From Prosthecodimorpha hirschii (GTDB taxonomy: Bacteria; Pseudomonadota; Alphaproteobacteria; Rhizobiales; Ancalomicrobiaceae), in NCBI RefSeq assembly GCF_001305515.1, contig NZ_LJYW01000001.1:62001-126000 (forward strand): a DNA stretch of 64,000 nucleotides, given 5' to 3'. The notes below the pieces were generated by a model. It worked only from the letters and a program-made list of their open reading frames with translations. It ran no database searches and was not told the origin of the DNA. Shown piece after piece: positions 14,360 through 26,871 of the stretch (its first letter is position 1; every line of letters begins with the position of its first letter). A program made the translations under genes and the position numbers.

Positions 14360-15022
14360 ATGGCTGAGCGTCCCATCTTTGTGCCGATGCCAACCGAACC
14401 GCACGGGGTGCGCGCCATCAGCATGGCCTTCAAATGGCATGCCGGACTCTCGTCAACGCAAAAGAAGAAGAACGTCCTGGCTCTGCACGAAGCCGCGAAG
14501 CTATCCGGTATCGCGCCGGTTCTCGAGGTTTCCGGCCAATCGGATCATGCGGTGGGCCGGGCCTTGAGTGCCTTCAATCTCAGGACCGACATGGGTGGAC
14601 TGAACACGACCGTGGAATGCGCCTTCCAGGGCAGCAAGGTCTTTACCGGTGGTGGCCCCTATACGGATCTCTACGAGACCGACAGCCGGTCGGCCAAGAG
14701 AGACGAACGGCTCCGTCAATCGGGCCGTCTCGTCCAATTCCGGCTCCAGGGCACCGATTACCCAATCGATCCCCCGACCGTCTTCTACGATTGGCTCTAC
14801 ATCACGGCACTGAACGGGCTTCCGTCCGAGAGCAACGCGATTCTTCAGTATTCCGGGTTTTCCGATATCGAGTTCAATCCCGAGCGCTCGTTGAACTGCC
14901 AGGCGAAGTCCTGCGCGCTCTATGTCGCCCTATGCAAGCGCGGCGCTCTCGTCTCCGCCCTCAAGTCCTTCGCCGCGTTCCGCACCGCGGTGACCAAGGC
15001 CGAAAGCGCCGACCAGGCGTGA
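14360..15022 (+). CDS. DarT1-associated NADAR antitoxin family protein, without a DarT1 partner
   Basis: About 220 residues from the ATG at 14360 (AAGGA nine bases upstream; the adjacent GTG at 14357 is also possible). The sequence follows the NADAR antitoxin pattern throughout: an N-terminal PIFVP segment, KKKNVLALHEAA, ALSAFNL, VECAFQGSKVFTGGGPYTDLY, FYDWLYI and FNPERSLNCQAKSCALYV. NADAR antitoxins remove ADP-ribose from guanine in DNA placed there by DarT1. No DarT1-like ADP-ribosyltransferase is found on either side, where a dispersed repeat and a tRNA lie instead. It may therefore be a solitary antitoxin or a housekeeping ADP-ribose hydrolase. Confidence 0.7.
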   Translation: MAERPIFVPMPTEPHGVRAISMAFKWHAGLSSTQKKKNVLALHEAAKLSGIAPVLEVSGQSDHAVGRALSAFNLRTDMGGLNTTVECAFQGSKVFTGGGPYTDLYETDSRSAKRDERLRQSGRLVQFRLQGTDYPIDPPTVFYDWLYITALNGLPSESNAILQYSGFSDIEFNPERSLNCQAKSCALYVALCKRGALVSALKSFAAFRTAVTKAESADQA

Positions 15023-15262
15023 GGTGACGATGTCCCCGGAACCGGTGCGACCGGTGCCGATCGGAAGCGTTATGGAAACAGAGATATCCGCGGGGCCCGT
15101 CGATCCTCTCGGGCCGAACGGGCCCGATCAGAATCCGCGCCGGCGATCCGGGACTGACCTGTAAACCCGCGGATCAAAAGCCCGTCCGAGCGTGAAAGCG
15201 CCCGGGACGCGCGGTCCGTCGGCACGGGATTCCAGCTGGTCCGGAGAGAAAACTGAGTGCCG

Positions 15263-15337
15263 TGGCGCGCCCTACGGGAGTCGAACCCGTCTTTGCAACG
15301 TGAAAGGCTGCCGTCCTAACCGATAGACGAAGGGCGC
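15263..15337 (-). tRNA. tRNA-Glu (anticodon TTC)
   Basis: Complete cloverleaf on the minus strand: acceptor GCGCCCT pairs with AGGGCGC, anticodon stem GCAGC/GTTGC around loop CTTTCAC (anticodon at 15302-15304), T arm with GGTTCGACTCC. The 3' CCA is encoded (15263-15265). Its charged form is also the activated glutamate donor for tetrapyrrole synthesis, and the GatCAB enzyme encoded later in the window amidates the related Glu-tRNA(Gln). Confidence 0.95.
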
Positions 15338-15347
15338 GGGCGAGCGG

Positions 15348-15376
15348 TGTATAGGCGGCTTCGGCCGGTTGGACAA
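15348..15376 (-). promoter_or_regulatory. Promoter of tRNA-Glu
   Basis: On the minus strand TTGTCC (15371-15376), 17 bp, TATACA (15348-15353). The predicted start is only a few bases before the mature 5' end at 15337, as is common for tRNA genes. Confidence 0.65.
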
Positions 15377-15482
15377 GACGGTTTCGACGGCGATCATCCC
15401 TTTCATTCGATCTTTCAACAGGCGATCGCCCCCCAGGTGCCGGCATTGAGCCGACGGGGCGTCACACGCGCCGAACCGACCC

Positions 15483-15491
15483 TGTGGATAA
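15483..15491 (-). promoter_or_regulatory. Perfect DnaA-box sequence (TGTGGATAA)
   Basis: Exact match to the TTATCCACA consensus on the minus strand. A second exact box in the opposite orientation lies at 15722-15730. With only two boxes, no AT-rich unwinding region and no origin-type genes nearby, this is more likely a regulatory or titration site than an origin. Confidence 0.4.
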
Positions 15492-15519
15492 ACCTGCGTT
15501 GCCTGTGGACGGGTGGGGC

Positions 15520-15548
15520 TTGACGCCAGAACAAAGAGTGAACATTAT
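15520..15548 (+). promoter_or_regulatory. Sigma-70-type promoter of the small membrane-protein gene
   Basis: TTGACG (15520-15525), 17 bp, CATTAT (15543-15548). The expected start is near 15555, about 34 bases before the ATG at 15589, which itself has GGGAGG in front. Confidence 0.55.
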
Positions 15549-15588
15549 GGGGACAACGGCCGCTGGCGGCCGGTTTCGGGAGGTCGAC

Positions 15589-15687
15589 ATGATGATGTTC
15601 ATGCGTGAGGTGGCGTCGGCGGGGGCTCTGCTGTCCTTCATGGCCATGCTGGCGGTTTGGGTCGACGTGATCCTGCATGCTGGTTGA
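15589..15687 (+). CDS. Small single-pass membrane protein (32 residues)
   Basis: A 32-residue frame starting MMMFMREVASAG, with GGGAGG five bases before the first ATG and a good promoter at 15520-15548. After a short N terminus with one Arg, the rest (ALLSFMAMLAVWVDVILHAG) is one hydrophobic helix, so it should sit in the inner membrane. A longer in-frame start at 15484 would add a non-hydrophobic leader, but it lies upstream of the predicted transcription start. No family is recognised. It is easily missed because of its size. Confidence 0.55.
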   Translation: MMMFMREVASAGALLSFMAMLAVWVDVILHAG

Positions 15688-15721
15688 GCTCGGAACAAAA
15701 CAGGAATAGCCGAGCGCCCGG

Positions 15722-15730
15722 TTATCCACA
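15722..15730 (+). promoter_or_regulatory. Perfect DnaA-box sequence (TTATCCACA)
   Basis: Exact consensus box just downstream of the small membrane-protein gene and 243 bp upstream of dnaE. It faces the box at 15483-15491. Could allow DnaA to influence dnaE or the small gene; inference only. Confidence 0.4.
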
Positions 15731-15972
15731 AGCCTCGCCGATACGGGGACGACCGGGACTGATGCGTTGCCTTGCGGGGACCTTGCGCGGAAGAGTTCCG
15801 CGGAGCGCCCGGATCTTGCGGTCGGCGATTCGGCTGCAGGCGGTGATGAGGAGCCCGGCGATTCGAGGGGCCGGAATGTGCCGGCGCCCGGATGGCCACG
15901 GCCGGGTGGCATTGAGCCGGCGCTGCAGGCCGGTTCGGGGCTCGTGGCGAAGAGCGGTATCGGAGCAGGCGG

Positions 15973-19422
<3,450 letters not shown>

Positions 19423-19463
19423 TGGCGTCGAAGGCGGCGGCGGGACGACAGGAGGGGATGCGC

Positions 19464-20303
19464 ATGCGGGTCAAGCCATTCGGGGCCGGCGGGACGGCGG
19501 TCGCGGCGATCGGGCAGGGGACGTGGAAGCTCGACGGTGACGAGCGGGCGGAGGCGGTGGCGGCGCTCCGGCGCGGGCTCGACCTCGGCATGACCCATAT
19601 CGACACGGCGGAAATGTACGGCGAGGCCGAGCCTCTGGTGGCGGAGGCGATCGCGGGCCGGCGCGACGCGGTCTATCTGGTCACCAAGGTGCTGCCGCAC
19701 AATGCCTCGCTCCAGGGCACCAAGGCGGCCTGCGAGCGATCGCTGCGCCGGCTCAAGACCGACCGCCTCGACTGCTATCTGCTGCATTGGCGTGGGTCTG
19801 TCCCGCTGGCCGAGACGATCGGCGCCTTCGAGGATCTGATTGCCGCCGGCAAGATCCTGTCCTGGGGCGTTTCGAATTTCGATGTCGACGACCTCGACGA
19901 GGCGCTGGCGATCGCCGGCCCGGGTCGGATCACCTGCAACCAGGTCCTCTATCACCTTGAGGAGCGGGCGATCGAGCATGCGGTGATCCCGTGGTGCGCC
20001 GCCCATGGCGTGGCGGTCACGGCCTATACGCCGTTCGGATCGCCCGGCTTTCCCGCCGCGGCGTCGCGTGGCGGCCGCGTTCTGGCCGAGATCGGGGCCC
20101 GTCACGATGCGACACCGCGCCAGGTGGCGCTGGCCTTCCTGACGCGTGAGCCGTCGGTCTTCGCCATCCCGAAGGCCTCCCGCCGTGCCCATGCGGAGGA
20201 CAATGCCGGCGCCGGCGATCTCGTGCTGACGCCGGACGACGTAGCCCGGCTCGACGCCGCCTTCCCGAAGGGACCGCGCCGCCGGGGCCTGCCGATGCTG
20301 TGA
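19464..20303 (+). CDS. Aldo/keto reductase
   Basis: 279 residues from the ATG at 19464, which has AGGAGGGG at a good distance; ATGs at 19422 and 19458 are in frame but poorer. The (beta/alpha)8 aldo/keto reductase signature is complete: HIDTAEMYGEAE (catalytic Asp and Tyr), TKVLP (Lys), YLLHW (His), WGVSNFD, NQVLYH, and near the end IPKAS for the NADPH phosphate. These enzymes reduce aldehydes and ketones with NADPH in the cytoplasm. It follows dnaE immediately and may share its transcript. Confidence 0.9.
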   Translation: MRVKPFGAGGTAVAAIGQGTWKLDGDERAEAVAALRRGLDLGMTHIDTAEMYGEAEPLVAEAIAGRRDAVYLVTKVLPHNASLQGTKAACERSLRRLKTDRLDCYLLHWRGSVPLAETIGAFEDLIAAGKILSWGVSNFDVDDLDEALAIAGPGRITCNQVLYHLEERAIEHAVIPWCAAHGVAVTAYTPFGSPGFPAAASRGGRVLAEIGARHDATPRQVALAFLTREPSVFAIPKASRRAHAEDNAGAGDLVLTPDDVARLDAAFPKGPRRRGLPML

Positions 20304-20373
20304 TCAGGGCTTGCCGGGACCGGGGCTTGCTGTGACCCGGGTCTGCTGTGACCAGGGCATGCCGTGACCGGCG
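20293..20373 (+). repeat. Short imperfect tandem repeat at the end of the aldo/keto reductase gene
   Basis: Five imperfect units of 16-17 bp with a core like GCTTGCTGTGACC. The first unit includes the TGA stop of the reductase gene (GATGCTGTGATCAGG). Copies diverge by a few bases each, which suggests local slippage duplication of the 3' end. No function is apparent. Confidence 0.55.
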
Positions 20374-20485
20374 GGCGGAGCCGCGACCGGCTGCGTGCCC
20401 GGCGTTGCCGATCAGGGCTTCGGATCCGGCGCCCGTTCGGGACGCCTGATCCGGCTCCTGATCCCGGCGCCGGATCGGGTGACCG

Positions 20486-21142
20486 TCAGGCGCCACCCTC
20501 CTGCAGGATGCGGCCGTAATCCTCCATGGAGATCACGCCGCCGGCGCGGGCCGCGACGTCGGCATCGCGGGCCGGCAGTGCGTCCTGGATCGCGTCGATC
20601 CGCTTCCAGGCCGGCGGCGGCGCCGCCCCGTCGGCGGCGGGCACGAAGCGCGAGCGGGCGGACTGGACATGGGGGTGGATGTAGCGCGGGCAGTTGACGA
20701 AGAGATTGGTGACCGCGATCCGGACCACGAGGTCCGCGCCCGGCCAGCTCGCGATGAGCGGATCGTCGGCGGCGACGCGCGCCTCGCCATGCAGGCGGAT
20801 GCGGTGCGGGTGTTCGAAATCGATGAAAAGCAGCCCGACCTTGGCGGTCGCCGCAATGTTGCCCATGGTCAGGAACATGCCGTTTCCGTCATAGCTCGGC
20901 AGGGCGACGGTGCGTTCGTCGAGCACACGGACGAAGCCCGGGGCGCCGCCCTTGTAGGAGACGGTCGGTTGGCCGTCGGGTCCGACGGTCGAGACGAAGA
21001 CCATGTCGCGCGATTCGATGAAGGCCTTCTCGTCGTCCAGGATGGTGTCGTGGACGATGGCGGCCGTCAGCCGGTCGGCCAGGCGGCGGGTGTCGAAGCG
21101 ATCTTGCAGGGCGCGCTGCGCCTCGCCGTAGAATTCCGGCAT
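20486..21142 (-). CDS. Pyridoxamine 5'-phosphate oxidase family flavoprotein
   Basis: 218 residues starting MPEFYGEAQ; the ATG at 21142 has GGAGG eight bases away, while the upstream ATG at 21148 is too close to it. The split-barrel FMN-binding fold is shown by IESRDMVFVSTVGPDGQPTVS, DGNGMFLTMGNIAATAKVGLLFID and the C-terminal FVNCPRYIHPH. This subgroup (general stress and nitroreductase-like PPOX proteins) usually binds FMN or heme; it is not the PdxH enzyme itself. Convergent with the aldo/keto reductase gene. Confidence 0.85.
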   Translation of the reverse strand: MPEFYGEAQRALQDRFDTRRLADRLTAAIVHDTILDDEKAFIESRDMVFVSTVGPDGQPTVSYKGGAPGFVRVLDERTVALPSYDGNGMFLTMGNIAATAKVGLLFIDFEHPHRIRLHGEARVAADDPLIASWPGADLVVRIAVTNLFVNCPRYIHPHVQSARSRFVPAADGAAPPPAWKRIDAIQDALPARDADVAARAGGVISMEDYGRILQEGGA

Positions 21143-21806
21143 CGTCATATCCTCCCCGGCGGTCGTGCCGCCTTGTCGTTGCCGGGCCAGTCTGGCGGGG
21201 GCCGAACGGCGCGGCAATCGCGCCGGGGCGGGAAGACTTCCCGGCCACGCGGCGCGGATCGTCGCAGGGGCCGGGGCGACCTTGTCTCCGGGGGCGGCGG
21301 TGAGCGAGGCTTGCGGGCATGATCCGATCCCTTCAGATCGGATGATGCTCTCGTGGTGGGCTCGAAAGGGACTGCGCGAGGGCGGGCGTCGGCGCGACCG
21401 GTCGTACTGGCGGATGCGATCCGTCCAGCTCTGCGGCCGGACGGGCGCCTCGCTGGCTTCTGAACAACACGCCAAACCCGCCCCTCCGCCATCCCCGGGC
21501 TGGTCCGGGGGACCCGTGCCAAGGCCAACCCTTGGACCGTCTGGACCCGGCAACAGCCCGGGCATGACAGGGCTGACATTGCCCGCTTCTGATCGCGTTC
21601 AGACGCGTTTTTCGGCAATCGACCAAGGCCGATCCCGGCGAACCGGGGCCACCGCCCGGCGTCGCGGGACGCCTCGACCTTAGCGGGCGCCGGTCTCCAA
21701 GCCGCAAATCGCCAGGGCCGCACATCGTCAGGGGCACAGATCGCCAGGGCCGCCGGTCGTCGGTCGACGGGGCCGCAGACGGATCGTCGCTTGCGGGGTG
21801 CAAACG
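21143..21806. other. Long intergenic region between the PPOX gene and the glnA terminator
   Basis: No coding frame with family support. It contains a strong inverted repeat at 21319-21346: ATCCGATC, a six-base loop and GATCGGAT, flanked by further pairing bases. GC-rich low-complexity palindromes lie around 21480-21580. No T-run follows the hairpin on either strand. Confidence 0.4.
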
Positions 21807-21833
21807 AAAAAGGGGCGCCGTTGCGGGCGCCCC
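21807..21833 (-). terminator. Rho-independent terminator of glnA
   Basis: On the minus strand GGGGCGCC, a six-base loop and GGCGCCCC are followed by TTTTT. It lies 26 bp after the glnA stop. Confidence 0.85.
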
Positions 21834-21858
21834 TCGATCTCGGCCGATCCTGTCGGGA

Positions 21859-23268
21859 TCAGACGCTGTAGTACATCTCGTACTCGACCGGATGCGGGGT
21901 CATCTCGTAGCGCATCAGCTCTTCCCACTTGAGCTCGATGTAGCTCTCGATGAAGTCCGCATCGAAGACGCCGCCGGCGGTGAGGAAGGCGTGATCCTTC
22001 TTCAGGCTCTCGAGGGCTTCGCGCAGCGAACCGCACACGGTCGGGATCTTCTTGAGCTCCTTCGGCGGCAGGTCGTAGAGGTTCTTGTCCATCGCCTGGC
22101 CGGGATGGATCTTGTTGTTGATGCCGTCGAGGCCGGCCATCAGCAAGGCGGCGAAGGCCAGGTAGGGGTTGGCGGTCGGATCGGGGAAGCGGATCTCGAC
22201 GCGTTTGGCCTTCGGCGAGGTGGTGTAGGGGATGCGGCAGGAGGCCGAACGGTTGCGGGCCGAGTAGGCCAGCAGAACCGGTGCCTCGTAGCCCGGGACC
22301 AGACGCTTGTAGGAGTTGGTCGACGGGTTGGTGAAGGCGTTCAGCGCCTTGGCATGCTTCAGGATGCCGCCGATATAGTACAGGCAGGTCTCGGAGAGGT
22401 CGGCATACTGGTTGCCGGCGAATACCGGCTTGCCGCCCTTCCAGATCGACTGGTGCACGTGCATGCCCGAGCCGTTGTCGCCGAAGATCGGCTTCGGCAT
22501 GAAGGTCGCGGTCTTGCCGTAGGCCTGAGCGACCTGATGGATGCAGTACTTGTAGATCTGCATCTGGTCGCCCATCAGCGTGAGCGAGTTGAACTTCATG
22601 CCCAGCTCGTGCTGAGCGGAGGCGACTTCGTGATGGTGCTTCTCGACCGTGACGCCCATCTTGGCCATCATGGCGAGCATTTCGCCGCGGATGTCCTGGC
22701 AGGAGTCGATCGGCGGCACCGGGAAGTAGCCGCCCTTGGTCTTGACGTGATGGCCGAGGTTGCCGCCGTCATAGTCGGTGTCGGTGTTGATCGGCAGTTC
22801 CGGATCGTCGACCTGGAAGCCGGTCTTGTACGGGGAGGTCGAATACTTCACGTCGGAGAAGATGAAGAATTCGGCTTCCGGACCGACATAGATGGTGTCG
22901 CCCACGCCGAGCGACTTCATGTAGGCTTCGGCCTTCTTGGCGATGCCGCGCGGATCGCGGTTGTAGCGCTCGCCGGTCGACGGCTCGAGGATGTCGCAAA
23001 CGATCGACAGGGTGGTCTGGGCGAAGAAGGGATCGATGGTGGCCGTTTCCGGATCCGGCATGAGCATCATGTCGGATTCGTTGATGGCCTTCCAGCCGGC
23101 GATCGACGAGCCGTCGAAGGCGGTGCCTTCGGCGAAGATCTCTTCATCCACCATGGTGACGTCAAAGGTCACATGCTGCCACTTGCCCCGCGGGTCAGTG
23201 AACCGGAAATCGACGTATTTCACGTCGTTTTCCTTGATGAACTTCATGACGTCCTTAGCGGTCTTCAT
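21859..23268 (-). CDS. glnA: Type I glutamine synthetase
   Basis: 469 residues, standard length for GS-I. It makes glutamine from glutamate, ammonia and ATP as a cytoplasmic dodecamer. Visible signatures: [15 protein letters not shown] at the N terminus, [18 protein letters not shown] (metal ligand Glu), the [19 protein letters not shown]/metal block, and NLYDLPP carrying Tyr398, the adenylylation site used by GlnE. Activity is therefore probably controlled by adenylylation through PII. It is downstream of glnB by 96 bp and shares its sigma-54 promoter. Confidence 0.98.
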   Translation of the reverse strand: MKTAKDVMKFIKENDVKYVDFRFTDPRGKWQHVTFDVTMVDEEIFAEGTAFDGSSIAGWKAINESDMMLMPDPETATIDPFFAQTTLSIVCDILEPSTGERYNRDPRGIAKKAEAYMKSLGVGDTIYVGPEAEFFIFSDVKYSTSPYKTGFQVDDPELPINTDTDYDGGNLGHHVKTKGGYFPVPPIDSCQDIRGEMLAMMAKMGVTVEKHHHEVASAQHELGMKFNSLTLMGDQMQIYKYCIHQVAQAYGKTATFMPKPIFGDNGSGMHVHQSIWKGGKPVFAGNQYADLSETCLYYIGGILKHAKALNAFTNPSTNSYKRLVPGYEAPVLLAYSARNRSASCRIPYTTSPKAKRVEIRFPDPTANPYLAFAALLMAGLDGINNKIHPGQAMDKNLYDLPPKELKKIPTVCGSLREALESLKKDHAFLTAGGVFDADFIESYIELKWEELMRYEMTPHPVEYEMYYSV

Positions 23269-23364
23269 GGGACGGTTCCCTTTCTTGACTTCTCAGGGCT
23301 GTGGCCGGGTCCTTTGACATCCGGCCGTTGGGCGGGAATTCGGCGGGGTTTTCCAGGCGGGTGA

Positions 23365-23811
<447 letters not shown>

Positions 23812-24173
23812 TCAATGTCCCGCGGGCCACAGGTCATTTTGCAAAGCCGATATCGTTCGGGCAATCGCCAATGGAATGTGCAATTGCACAAAAAGGCGCC
23901 ATTCCGGCTGCCCGCATTCCATACGACCTGCCATCTTTGTCGAAGCCGCGGGCGAGACCTCGGAAAAGCGGGCGGTAAAACCCGCCAAGGCGAAAAGACA
24001 AGGCCCGTTGGACGCCCGATCGGGTGCTGCGGGCGCGACTTCGTGTCGCTGGCGCGCGACGATGAGAGCCGGGCCGCATTGTCGGCGCCTTCGCGCCGGA
24101 CCCTCGACCGCACCGGCCAAGGCGGGGATCGTCGTGAAAACAGGGACCGCGGCCGAACAGGGAGCAAGGCGCC

Positions 24174-25031
24174 ATGGGCCACCATCCGATTCCGGCGCTT
24201 CTGGCGGCGGCCGTCATGCTGCTCGGCTCGGTCTCGGCCGGCCGTGCCGCCGAAGCGGCCGGCGTGGAGACGACCATTCCGGCCGGCACCTCCGGCCCGC
24301 CCCTGCGGGCGCTCGTCTGGGCGCCGGCCGGGCCCGGCCCGCATCCGGCGGTGATCGCGCTGCACGGCTGCTCCGGTCTTTATGACGGGAAGGGGCGCGT
24401 CGGCGCCCGCTTCAGGGACTGGGCGGAGCGCCTGTCGGGCGCCGGCTACTGGGTCGTCATGCCGGACAGCTTCGGCTCGCGCGGCGCCGCCGGCAGCCAG
24501 TGCCGCAACGCCGATCGGGTCGCACGCGCGGGACGGGAGCGGATCGGCGATGCCATGGCGGCTCTCGATCACCTCGCCGGGCGCGCGGACGTGCGCCGGG
24601 AGGCCATCTTCCTGCTCGGCTGGTCGAATGGCGGCAGCACGGTCCTCAATGCGGTCGGCCGGGCCGCCCGTGCCCCCGGAGCGCCGGATTTCCGGGCAGC
24701 GATCGCCTTCTATCCGGGCTGCCGGGTGCAGGCCGAGAGGGGCGGCTGGGCGAGCCGCACCGATCTCCTGGTGCTGATCGGCGAGGCCGACGACTGGACG
24801 CCGGCCGAACCCTGCCGGAGGCTGGCGGCCGGCGATCCCGATCGCGTCACGCTGGTCACCTATCCGGGCGCCTATCACGATTTCGACCATCCGGATCTCA
24901 AGGTCCACACCGTCGCCGGCCTCGCCTTCACCGGCAGCGGCACGGGATCGGCCCATACCGGCACCGATCCGGCCGCGCGCAAGGATGCGATCGAGCGCGT
25001 CGCCGCCTTCCTGGCCGCGCATCGGAAGTAA
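24174..25031 (+). CDS. Secreted dienelactone-hydrolase-family alpha/beta hydrolase
   Basis: 285 residues. A signal peptide is visible: ALLAAAVMLLGSVSAGRAAEA with an AxA-type cleavage site near residue 25. The alpha/beta-hydrolase fold shows HGCSG (oxyanion region), the nucleophile elbow LGWSNGGS, an Asp in GEADDWTP and the His in YHDFDH. The Ser nucleophile (where dienelactone hydrolase itself has Cys) and export suggest a periplasmic esterase or peptidase of unknown substrate. Same direction as the downstream NAD(P)HX repair gene, 91 bp apart. Confidence 0.83.
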   Translation: MGHHPIPALLAAAVMLLGSVSAGRAAEAAGVETTIPAGTSGPPLRALVWAPAGPGPHPAVIALHGCSGLYDGKGRVGARFRDWAERLSGAGYWVVMPDSFGSRGAAGSQCRNADRVARAGRERIGDAMAALDHLAGRADVRREAIFLLGWSNGGSTVLNAVGRAARAPGAPDFRAAIAFYPGCRVQAERGGWASRTDLLVLIGEADDWTPAEPCRRLAAGDPDRVTLVTYPGAYHDFDHPDLKVHTVAGLAFTGSGTGSAHTGTDPAARKDAIERVAAFLAAHRK

Positions 25032-25122
25032 CCGCACGGTCGCCGCGCGGGGAGGTCGCGGCGTCCGGCCTTGCCGGAAGCGGCGTTGCGTCCGCCGGTG
25101 AAATCCGGTTCCATCCGCAGCC

Positions 25123-26742
25123 ATGAACGAACTTCTGACCCCGGCCGAGATGGGCCGTGCCGATCGTCTGACGATCGATGCCGGCACGCCCGGCATCCGG
25201 CTGATGGAGCGGGCCGGCCGCGCCGTCGCGGACGCGACCGCGTTCCGCCATGTCCTCGGGACGCGCGTGCTCGTCCTGTGCGGGCCGGGCAACAATGGCG
25301 GCGACGGCTTCGTGGCCGCCCGCATCCTGGCCGAGCGCGGCTATGCCGTCCGGCTCGCCCTGCTCGGCGATCGCGCCCGGCTCGCCGGCGATGCCGCCCT
25401 GGCGGCGGCGGCCTGGCGCGGCGGGATCGAGGCCCTCGACGGCGATCGGGTCGTTCCCATGTTGGCGCAGGCCGGCGTCGTCGTCGACGCGCTGTTCGGG
25501 GCGGGACTGGCGCGGGCGCTCGACGGCGAGGCGCGCCGGGTGGTCGAGGCGGTCGAGCGGTCGGGCCGGCCGGTCGTGGCGGTCGATCTGCCGTCGGGCA
25601 TCGACGGGCGCACCGGCGCGGTCTGCGGCGCGGCGCTCCATGCCGAGACCACCGTCACCTTCTTCCGGCGCAAGCCGGGCCATCTCCTGATGCCGGGCCG
25701 GGCCCATTGCGGCACGGTGATCACGGCCGATATCGGCATTCCGGACTGGACGCTGCGCGAGATCGGCCCGGCGCTGCGTCACAACGGCCCGCCGCTGTGG
25801 CTCGACCGGCTGCCGGCGCCGCGGCTCGACGACCACAAATATTCGCGCGGCCATGCGCTGGTGCTGAGCGGCCCGGCGCTGCGCACCGGCGCGGCGCGGC
25901 TGTCGGCTGAGGCGGCGCTCAGGGTCGGGGCCGGACTGGTGACGCTGGTCGCTCCGGAGGCGGCCGCGACCGTCGCCGCCGCGCACCTGACCGCCGTGAT
26001 GGTCGAGGCCTTCGCCGATCCGGCCGGCTTCGCCGCGCTGCTGGCCGATCCGCGTCGCAATGCGATGGTGCTCGGCCCGGCCGCCGGGGTCGGGGAGGGC
26101 ACGCGGACCCTGGTCTTGGCCGCGCTCGCCGGCCGTGCGGCCCTGGTGCTCGATGCCGACGCGCTGACCAGCTTCGCCGACGCTCCCGAAGACCTGTTCG
26201 ACCGCATCCGCGGGCGGCCCGCGCCGGTCATCCTGACGCCGCATGAGGGCGAGTTCGCCCGGCTCTTTGCCGATCTCGGCGAACGCCAGTCGGCCGGCCG
26301 GCCGAAGACCGAGCGGGCCATGGCCGCGGCGCGCCGGTCGGGCGCGATCATCGTGCTCAAGGGCGCCGACACGGTGGTGGCCGCGCCGGACGGCCGGGCG
26401 GCGATCAACGACAACGCGCCGCCGGATCTGGCCACGGCCGGCTCGGGCGACGTGCTCGCCGGCATCGCGGGCGGCCTGCTGGCGCGCGGCCTGCCCGGCT
26501 TCGAGGCCGCCGCCGCGGCGGTCTGGCTGCATGGCGAATGCGGCCGTCGGGCCGGGCCGGGCCTGATCGCCGAGGATTTGGCGGTCGAACTGAAGCCGGT
26601 GCTGGCCGATCTCTACCGCCGCGCCGCCCTGCCGCCGGCAGAACCGCCGCCGGTCGCGACCCGCAGCGAGGGCCCGACCCTGCCGCCGCGCCGCCTCCTG
26701 GTCGGCAGCCACGACGAGGACGAGCCGGGCGGCACGGACTGA
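25123..26742 (+). CDS. nnr: Bifunctional NAD(P)HX epimerase / ADP-dependent dehydratase
   Basis: 539 residues. Residues 1-210 are the YjeF_N epimerase (LLTPAEMGRADR, LCGPGNNGGDGFVAAR, AVDLPSGIDG). Residues about 225-510 are the YjeF_C dehydratase of the ribokinase-like fold (LTPHEGEFARLF, VLKGADTVVA, TAGSGDVLAGI). The pair repairs hydrated NADH and NADPH. The epimerase interconverts R and S forms and the dehydratase uses ADP in bacteria. The C-terminal 40 residues are a proline-rich extension without known role. Confidence 0.95.
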   Translation: MNELLTPAEMGRADRLTIDAGTPGIRLMERAGRAVADATAFRHVLGTRVLVLCGPGNNGGDGFVAARILAERGYAVRLALLGDRARLAGDAALAAAAWRGGIEALDGDRVVPMLAQAGVVVDALFGAGLARALDGEARRVVEAVERSGRPVVAVDLPSGIDGRTGAVCGAALHAETTVTFFRRKPGHLLMPGRAHCGTVITADIGIPDWTLREIGPALRHNGPPLWLDRLPAPRLDDHKYSRGHALVLSGPALRTGAARLSAEAALRVGAGLVTLVAPEAAATVAAAHLTAVMVEAFADPAGFAALLADPRRNAMVLGPAAGVGEGTRTLVLAALAGRAALVLDADALTSFADAPEDLFDRIRGRPAPVILTPHEGEFARLFADLGERQSAGRPKTERAMAAARRSGAIIVLKGADTVVAAPDGRAAINDNAPPDLATAGSGDVLAGIAGGLLARGLPGFEAAAAAVWLHGECGRRAGPGLIAEDLAVELKPVLADLYRRAALPPAEPPPVATRSEGPTLPPRRLLVGSHDEDEPGGTD

Positions 26743-26871
26743 CCCCCGCGCGGGATCCGGCCGGACCGGCCCGTGCCACGGAGACGGCCGGGCAGGGTTG
26801 CGGCGGAACATTGCCGGTTGATGCGGCGGAGCCATCGCCTAGACTGGCGGGCTCATCCGACCGGAGCCGTC

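Noticed and set aside
15483-15730. Chromosome replication origin at the paired DnaA boxes
   Set aside because: Only two exact boxes, no AT-rich unwinding region and no usual origin-flanking genes.
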